The notes beneath the pieces were generated by a model, which worked only from the letters and a program-made list of their open reading frames with translations, was not told the origin of the DNA and did not search any database. A program made the position numbers and the translations under genes. From the NCBI GenBank assembly GCA_016214265.1, contig JACROU010000102.1:1-57344 (forward strand): 57,344 nt of DNA, written 5' to 3'. Positions 52,696 through 57,344 of the stretch are shown in pieces. Numbering within the stretch: position 1 is the first letter of the stretch; each line of letters opens with the position of its first letter. The stretch comes from Candidatus Omnitrophota bacterium (lineage in GTDB: Bacteria; Omnitrophota; Omnitrophia; Omnitrophales; JACROU01).

Positions 52696-52722
52696 AAAGT
52701 GGTGAAAAGTGGAGGATAGTGG
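52696..52722 (+). promoter_or_regulatory. MraZ boxes (three direct repeats)
   Basis: AAAGTGG (52696), AAAGTGG (52706) and ATAGTGG (52716), spaced by three bases (TGA, AGG), a 10-bp period. This is the known MraZ operator type (AAAGTG[GT] with N3). It lies right after the start site and covers the ribosome-binding region of mraZ, so binding would repress the operon. Confidence 0.82.
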
Positions 52723-52728
52723 CGGACG

Positions 52729-53175
52729 ATGTTTTACGGCGAATATGAGCACTCAATAGACAAAAAGGGAAGGCTGATAGTTCCAGCGCGCTTCCGCGAG
52801 ATATTCAAAGAGCGATATTCCGAAAAGTTTTACGTCACACGTGGTCTAGACAGATGTTTATTTTTGTTTGCGGAGGATGATTGGAAACAGCAGGAAAAAA
52901 AATTTAAAGAGCTTCCGTTTACACGTGAGGAAGCTAGAAAGTTTAATCGACTTTATTTTTCAGGTGCCTGTGAAGTGATTTGCGACGTGCAGGGAAGAAT
53001 TTTGGTTCCCCAATATTTACTTGATTACGCGGGCATTCAGGAAGAGGTCATGATTGTCGGCGTGTCCGATCGAGTGGAAATTTGGTCGAAAGCAAAATGG
53101 CAGCAATTTTTTGGTTCTTCAATTGACAGTTTTGAAACGTTGGCCGAAAAACTATTAGATGATAAAAAAAACTAA
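52729..53175 (+). CDS. mraZ: Transcriptional regulator MraZ
   Basis: 148 residues with two SpoVT/AbrB-like halves: FYGEYEHSIDKKGRLIVPARFRE and, in the second, GACEVICDVQGRILVPQYLLDYA; quoted here only in part as DKKGRLIVPARFRE and DVQGRILVPQYL. Forms a ring that binds the boxes at 52696-52722 and controls the dcw operon. Length is normal (~143-152). Confidence 0.96.
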   Translation: MFYGEYEHSIDKKGRLIVPARFREIFKERYSEKFYVTRGLDRCLFLFAEDDWKQQEKKFKELPFTREEARKFNRLYFSGACEVICDVQGRILVPQYLLDYAGIQEEVMIVGVSDRVEIWSKAKWQQFFGSSIDSFETLAEKLLDDKKN

Positions 53176-53195
53176 AATTTAAATAGGGGGTGAAC

Positions 53196-53540
53196 ATGCA
53201 GTTCTCGCGTCGAGTGGGGAAAGTAAGCAATATCAATGTGTTGAGATGTGATGACTTGAGTGCCTCTTGTGTGGTGAGTCTCCGAAATAAAGTAAACCGG
53301 TTGATGAGTCGCAGACATTTGAATGTTGTTATCGATCTTTTGTCGGCAAAAAAAATGGATGCAGCTGGAATCGGAATTCTGGTCGAGAAACTTCTTAGAT
53401 TGCGTGCGCAAAAGGGCGATATCAAACTTTGCCGCATACGTCCTGAAGTTTCCCGAATGATGGAACGTGTCGGAGTGGGGACTCTGTTTGAAACGTTCCA
53501 GACAAAGGAAGAAGCGTTAGAAAGCTTCCGGGAAATCTGA
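53196..53540 (+). CDS. STAS-domain protein (anti-sigma factor antagonist type)
   Basis: 114 residues, one STAS domain. It has LNVVIDLLSAKKMDAAGIGIL, quoted as VVIDLLSAKKMDAAGIGIL, where the SpoIIAA-like phosphoserine position holds Ala-Ala (DAAG, usually DSSG). It then reads KLCRIRPEVSRMMERVGV and FETFQTKEEAL. Without the Ser it may not be switched by a partner kinase. AGGGGG (53185-53190) lies 5 bases before this ATG; a GTG at 53190 is also in frame. Its place between mraZ and rsmH is unusual. Confidence 0.85.
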   Translation: MQFSRRVGKVSNINVLRCDDLSASCVVSLRNKVNRLMSRRHLNVVIDLLSAKKMDAAGIGILVEKLLRLRAQKGDIKLCRIRPEVSRMMERVGVGTLFETFQTKEEALESFREI

Positions 53541-53542
53541 TT

Positions 53543-54430
53543 TTGCATGAGCCCGTACTTAAAAATGAAGTCCTTCATTACTTGCATCCAAAGCCTGGAT
53601 TTAATGTTTTAGATGCCACTATCGGTGGTGGGGGGCATAGCGAAACAATCCTTGAAAATATTCTCCCGGGCGGATTCTTATTAGGACTGGATCAGGACTT
53701 TGAAGCTCTTGAACGTACTCGGGTTCGACTGATACGATTCTCCGATCATCTGGATTTAATCGAAACAAATTTCCGCGATCTTGATCTGGCCATATTAAAA
53801 TATCCCACCATAAAATTTGATTCTATTCTTTTGGATCTAGGTTTTTCATCCGATCAGGTGATGAGTCCTTCCCGGGGATTTAGTTTTCGTCTCGACGCGC
53901 CTCTGGATATGCGCATGAGTCTTAAGTCGGAGTTAACGGCAGCCGATCTTCTAAATACACTGCCAGAACAGGATTTGGCCGATATTATTTGGAAGTATGG
54001 AGACGAACACCGGTCACGGCGTTTCGCAAAAGCAATTGTTGAAGCAAGACGTAAACAGCCATTTTCCACAACGTTAGAACTTGCTGGTTTAATTGAAAAA
54101 TCCGCGGGAGGGCGACATGGAAAAATCCATCCAGCCACGAAGGTTTTTCAGGCGTTACGGATTGCGGTTAATGATGAATTGGGTGCTATCAAAGAAGCGA
54201 TTCCGAAGGCATTGGCAGCTCTTAAAGCTAAAGGTCGTCTAGCTATTATCACTTTCCACTCTTTGGAAGACAGAATTGTAAAAAATCTCTTCAAAGAAAA
54301 GGAAAAAGAGGGAATAATAGACATAATTACGCGTAAAGTGGTGATGCCTTCTCGTGAAGAGTGCTTGCGAAATCCAAGAGCACGAAGTGCCAAGTTAAGG
54401 GTTGTGGAAAGAAGGTTGATTGAATCATGA
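53543..54430 (+). CDS. rsmH: 16S rRNA m4C1402 methyltransferase RsmH (MraW)
   Basis: 295 residues. N-terminus HEPVLKNEVLHYL, SAM loop DATIGGGGHSETIL, GLDQD, LLDLGFSSDQV, RGFSFRLDAPLDMRM, and ITFHSLEDRIVKN. The start codon is TTG, which puts the conserved HxPVL at residue 2. It is 2 bases after the STAS gene stop. The 3' end overlaps ftsL by ATGA. Confidence 0.96.
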   Translation: MHEPVLKNEVLHYLHPKPGFNVLDATIGGGGHSETILENILPGGFLLGLDQDFEALERTRVRLIRFSDHLDLIETNFRDLDLAILKYPTIKFDSILLDLGFSSDQVMSPSRGFSFRLDAPLDMRMSLKSELTAADLLNTLPEQDLADIIWKYGDEHRSRRFAKAIVEARRKQPFSTTLELAGLIEKSAGGRHGKIHPATKVFQALRIAVNDELGAIKEAIPKALAALKAKGRLAIITFHSLEDRIVKNLFKEKEKEGIIDIITRKVVMPSREECLRNPRARSAKLRVVERRLIES

Positions 54431-54792
54431 TTCGAAAATTTTTGCTTTGTCTCTGCATCATTTCGATTTTCTTGGGCTATGTTGCTCAGAAAGTGAATTT
54501 GGTTCGTCTTTCCTATGAAATTGATCACAAAGAAAAAATTTATCGCGAGTTTCTGGAAGAACAAAAGCACTTGCGCTTTAAAGTGGCGTATTTAAAATCC
54601 CCCAAACGGCTTGATGCCATGATGGAAGCGGCTAAAATTAATTTTCAATTGCCGCGTGAAATTCGCATTGTAAAACTGATGCCTCAAGATATCGAACCAT
54701 CCCAGAAGCTTTCTTCTGGGACAACGGAGGAAGGCTTTGGAAATTGGCTCAATTGGATTAAAGAGGCTCAAGCAAAAACAACCCGCAGTTAA
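54427..54792 (+). CDS. ftsL: Cell division protein FtsL
   Basis: 121 residues: short cytoplasmic N-terminus, one membrane helix (FLLCLCIISIFLGYVA), then a coiled periplasmic part with RLSYEIDHKEK. This topology and the place between rsmH and ftsI identify FtsL rather than sequence conservation. It has a ~35-residue tail beyond the coiled coil. Confidence 0.88.
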   Translation: MIRKFLLCLCIISIFLGYVAQKVNLVRLSYEIDHKEKIYREFLEEQKHLRFKVAYLKSPKRLDAMMEAAKINFQLPREIRIVKLMPQDIEPSQKLSSGTTEEGFGNWLNWIKEAQAKTTRS

Positions 54793-56554
54793 ATCCTCTC
54801 CATTTCGTTACTTACCCCGCCCGGTGAATTCAGCTGTTTCACCCAACCGGATTCGTCTGTTAACGTATCTTATTTTTGGACTGTTCGCTCTAATTGCGTT
54901 TCAGCTTGTGATCTTGGCGTGGATTCGGCAGGATGAGTTGGCCGGCATCGCCAAGCGTCAGCACAATCTTGTCATTGAAATTCAACCCAAACGCGGTTTG
55001 ATTTATGATTCCAACCTTAAGGAATTAGCGACTTCCCTCAGAGTTCCTTCTATTTACGCGGTTCCCCGACTGATGGGGAATAAAGAACGTTTCATTGTTG
55101 CCAAACAATTATCTCAGATTCTCGGCCTTAATTATTCGGATCTCGTAAAACGCTTTTCGAAAAAAAAATCGTTTGTTTGGCTTAAGCGCCGTGTCAAAGA
55201 TGAGCAGGGTGAAGCAGTTAAAAAGTTAAAAAATCCGAATGTGGGTGTTGTTCCGGAATATAAACGTTTTTATCCTAACACCTCGTTGATGGCCAATCTA
55301 ATGGGATTTTGCGGTATTGATAACAATGGTTTGGAGGGATTGGAGCTTAAATTTGATTCGTATCTGAAGGGCAAAACAGGATATCGTTATACAAAACGTG
55401 ATGCGATGGGGCGGGAAATTGTGGCGATGGAAGAAAAGCTCATTCCCGCGGTGAACGGATACCATTTAGTTCTGACCATCGATCAATATATTCAATATCT
55501 GACGGAAAAAGAATTGAATGCTGCTTGCACGCAATGGAATGCCAAAGGGGGCATGGCCATTGTGATGAATCCCAATGATGGCGCCATTCTCTCCATGGCT
55601 TCCTGGCCGACTTATGATCCCAATCATTTGAAGGATTATCCATCAGCGAATCGGAGGAATCGGGCCATTACTGATTTCTTTGAGCCCGGTTCCATATTTA
55701 AAATTGTAACGGTGACTGGAGCCTTGAACGAAGGGGCGGTTCATATCGAGGACAAATTTGATTGCATGCACGGAATTTGGCAAATTGGACGTCGGACTTT
55801 GCATGACGTTCATCCCTATGGAATCCTGGATTTACAGGAAGTTTTAATTAAATCCAGCAACATTGGAACGGTTAAAGTCGCTGCCCGTCTTGGAGCGCAG
55901 AAACTTTATTATTACATCAAACAGTTCGGATTTGGGGCCATCTCCGGAATAGAGCTTCCGGGCGAAGTCGTGGGTATTGTTCGTCCTCCCAGTCAGTGGT
56001 CGGGAACCTCGATGGCTTCAATCCCGTACGGTCAGGAAGTAGCCGCGACGGCAATTCAATGTTTGTCGGCGCTGAATGTGATCGCAAATGGCGGCACCTA
56101 CTACAAACCGCATATTTTGAACAAAATTATTGACGATAAGGGTATTGAGATTGTTACTACCAAACTGGGAGTCAAAAAAAATATTGTAAAACCCGAAGTT
56201 GCCGCATCAATGAGGCGCATTCTGGAACGGGTTGTTGAGGAGGGAACTGGCAAAACCTCTCAAATCGAAGGAATTCCTGTAGCAGGTAAAACAGGAACCG
56301 CACAGAAAATTCTGCCAACAGGAGGATATTCTCATAGTAACTTCGTAGCCTCGTTTATCGGATTTGCACCAGTCGACAAGCCGCTTGTGAGTATGATTGT
56401 CGTTTTGGATGATCCGCATCCCAGTTATTACGGTGGCACGGTGGCAGGTCCTGTGTTTAAAAAAGTGATTGAGCAGGCCTTGTTGTATAAAGGTTACCGT
56501 CCGCAGAACACGATTCAAACCAAAAAAACGGTTCAAAAGTCCCGTCACGAATGA
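54737..56554 (+). CDS. ftsI: Division-specific transpeptidase FtsI (PBP3)
   Basis: 605 residues: one membrane helix (LIFGLFALIAFQLVILAWI), the PBP dimerisation domain (EIQPKRGLIYDSN), and the transpeptidase with SxxK in GSIFK (Ser319), SSN (373-375), and KTGTA (518). It crosslinks septal peptidoglycan. The start is TTG at 54737, with GGAGG at 54726-54730 six bases before. This gives a 56-base overlap with ftsL. A later GTG at 54824 has no such site. No PASTA domain. Confidence 0.95.
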   Translation: MEIGSIGLKRLKQKQPAVKSSPFRYLPRPVNSAVSPNRIRLLTYLIFGLFALIAFQLVILAWIRQDELAGIAKRQHNLVIEIQPKRGLIYDSNLKELATSLRVPSIYAVPRLMGNKERFIVAKQLSQILGLNYSDLVKRFSKKKSFVWLKRRVKDEQGEAVKKLKNPNVGVVPEYKRFYPNTSLMANLMGFCGIDNNGLEGLELKFDSYLKGKTGYRYTKRDAMGREIVAMEEKLIPAVNGYHLVLTIDQYIQYLTEKELNAACTQWNAKGGMAIVMNPNDGAILSMASWPTYDPNHLKDYPSANRRNRAITDFFEPGSIFKIVTVTGALNEGAVHIEDKFDCMHGIWQIGRRTLHDVHPYGILDLQEVLIKSSNIGTVKVAARLGAQKLYYYIKQFGFGAISGIELPGEVVGIVRPPSQWSGTSMASIPYGQEVAATAIQCLSALNVIANGGTYYKPHILNKIIDDKGIEIVTTKLGVKKNIVKPEVAASMRRILERVVEEGTGKTSQIEGIPVAGKTGTAQKILPTGGYSHSNFVASFIGFAPVDKPLVSMIVVLDDPHPSYYGGTVAGPVFKKVIEQALLYKGYRPQNTIQTKKTVQKSRHE

Positions 56555-56967
56555 AACAAATTCTGATAGCCCTGCTCATTTTTTTGATTCTGGGGAACGG
56601 CTGTGCCCTTTCATCAGAACCAAAATCCAAGATCAGAATAAAAGAAACTGTGCTTACGGTGGAATGGGCTCGTTCAGATGCCGAGAAGACCAAGGGACTT
56701 CAGGGAAGGTTTTTTTTGGGAGAGGATGAAGGGATGATTTTTGATTACGGCCAGGAAAAGATGTTAAGTTTTTGGATGAAAGATACACATATTCCGCTAA
56801 GCATCGCATTTATTGATTCAAAGGGAGTGATTCAAGAAATCGCTAATATGAAGCCCAATTCCGAAGAACCCCACCGTTCTGCTAAAAAGGTTCGTTACGC
56901 TCTCGAGGTCAATCAAGGCTGGTTTGATCGCCATCACGTCCAAGTCGGCGATTACATCGAATTATAG
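56551..56967 (+). CDS. DUF192 lipoprotein
   Basis: 138 residues. Signal peptide MKQILIALLIFLILGNGC with a lipobox-like LGNGC, so the mature protein probably starts with a lipid-linked Cys. The DUF192 domain follows: TKGLQGRFFLGEDEGMIFDY, given as TKGLQGRFFLGEDEGMIF, SFWMKDTHIPLSIAFID, and ALEVNQGWFDRHHVQVGDYI. Function unknown. It starts in the ftsI stop (ATGA). Confidence 0.92.
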   Translation: MKQILIALLIFLILGNGCALSSEPKSKIRIKETVLTVEWARSDAEKTKGLQGRFFLGEDEGMIFDYGQEKMLSFWMKDTHIPLSIAFIDSKGVIQEIANMKPNSEEPHRSAKKVRYALEVNQGWFDRHHVQVGDYIEL

Positions 56968-56987
56968 ATTCCGATACAGTTTTATTT

Positions 56988-56993
56988 TATAAT
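56988..56993 (+). promoter_or_regulatory. Possible -10 box before tRNA-Pro
   Basis: A perfect TATAAT 9 bases before the tRNA, but no clear -35 at 16-18 bp. It is in an AT-rich run, so chance is possible. Confidence 0.4.
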
Positions 56994-57002
56994 ATCCAGC
57001 TT

Positions 57003-57080
57003 CGGGATGTGGCTCAGCTTGGCTAGAGCGCTTGCTTCGGGAGCAAGAGGTCGGGGGTTCAAATCCCCCCATCCCGACCA
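57003..57080 (+). tRNA. tRNA-Pro (anticodon CGG)
   Basis: Acceptor CGGGATG pairs with CATCCCG, D-arm GGCTCAGCTTGGCTAGAGC, anticodon stem CTTGC/GCAAG around TTCGGGA (CGG), T-arm GTTCAAA, and encoded CCA. Confidence 0.96.
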
Positions 57081-57344
57081 GTTCCTTTTTCTGTAGGGTC
57101 TACTTTGGTATAACTCATTGCAGCACAAACAGAAATATCAATTGTTGTTCCTCAAATATTATTTTTGGTGATCGAAGTGCATGGGTTCCAGAGTGAACTC
57201 ATTTGCAGCCAAAACGCGAACTCATTTGCAAGTCCTATAACCTCTCAACACAATACCTTCTGGATCTCTCCCATTCGGTTTTAATCAGGATATTGTTTCG
57301 GTTTTTATGCAGGTTGCGACATGCCAAGGTTCAAATTTAGTTGC
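57081..57344. other. Gene-free stretch to window end, with 13-bp direct repeats
   Basis: I see no supported gene. GAACTCATTTGCA occurs at 57195-57207 and 57218-57230, 23 bases apart. Short ORFs that start near 57307 and 57321 run off the edge and cannot be judged. Paired short repeats beside a tRNA are sometimes the edge of an inserted element. Confidence 0.6.

Noticed and set aside
52545-52728. RNase P RNA between the zinc-ribbon gene and mraZ
   Set aside because: rnpB can follow this gene family, but only 184 bases are present, part of which is promoter and operator. I see none of the conserved P-RNA motifs.

Overview
The window is a bacterial chromosome segment in which every gene I can support (about 45 protein genes and 3 tRNAs) lies on the + strand. 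Housekeeping genes of ordinary bacterial type sit next to a giant open reading frame of more than 5,250 codons. The giant ORF, the membrane-rich operons and the multihaem respiratory genes suggest Omnitrophota or a related PVC-type lineage. This is an inference; no rRNA or other taxonomic marker was searched.

Region 1 (1-15758) is one giant gene, open at the left window edge. Its product is a string of unrelated modules: a TPR block, two SAM-methyltransferase folds, a kinase-like domain with a changed catalytic loop, two related helical modules, and 14 copies of a ~125-residue repeat in three blocks. The modules are separated by 12 copies of a five-residue motif, GASLG or a close variant. Most motif copies also share the same codons (GGC GCG AGT TTG GG), so the seam is conserved at DNA level. 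This is the most unusual thing in the window. It may be a polyprotein with processing sites, a seam used in domain shuffling, or both.

Region 2 (15823-20874) holds tRNA-Gln(CTG), recQ, tRNA-Leu(GAG), and a three-gene quinol-linked respiratory operon: an octahaem cytochrome c, a Tat-exported 16-Cys ferredoxin and an NrfD-type membrane subunit. The operon has a CRP/FNR-like operator placed at about -41 from a TATAAT box.

Region 3 (20903-25463) is manB-manC-uppP plus an RlmI-like 23S rRNA methyltransferase, for GDP-mannose supply and undecaprenyl recycling. It ends in a hairpin and an intrinsic terminator.

Region 4 (25600-34648) runs trpS, scpA, scpB, pheA, hisC, aroF, tyrA, plsC, rpsA. This is chromosome segregation, aromatic amino acid synthesis, phospholipid synthesis and translation. 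The aroA and cmk genes often found between tyrA and plsC are absent.

Region 5 (34720-45719) runs tyrS, a Gld-type ABC exporter set (ATPase, permease, GldG-like, DUF4340), yggS, proC, yggT, yggU, a purine nucleoside phosphorylase and ileS. Most junctions overlap (ATGA, TGATG), which suggests tight translational coupling.

Region 6 (45855-52544) begins with a signalling block: a GAF histidine kinase, a stand-alone receiver and a GAF/HD-GYP protein. Then comes a ParA-type ATPase fused to a glycogen-binding (CBM48/AMPK-beta-like) domain, a partner that looks like a MinD/FlhG ATPase without its P-loop, an unknown protein, and a coiled-coil zinc-ribbon protein.

Region 7 (52655-57344) is the start of a dcw (division and cell wall) cluster with a strong promoter and MraZ boxes: mraZ, an inserted STAS-domain gene, rsmH, ftsL, ftsI, then a DUF192 lipoprotein gene and tRNA-Pro(CGG). 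The cluster does not continue to murE. The last 264 bases hold no gene I can support, only a pair of 13-bp direct repeats.
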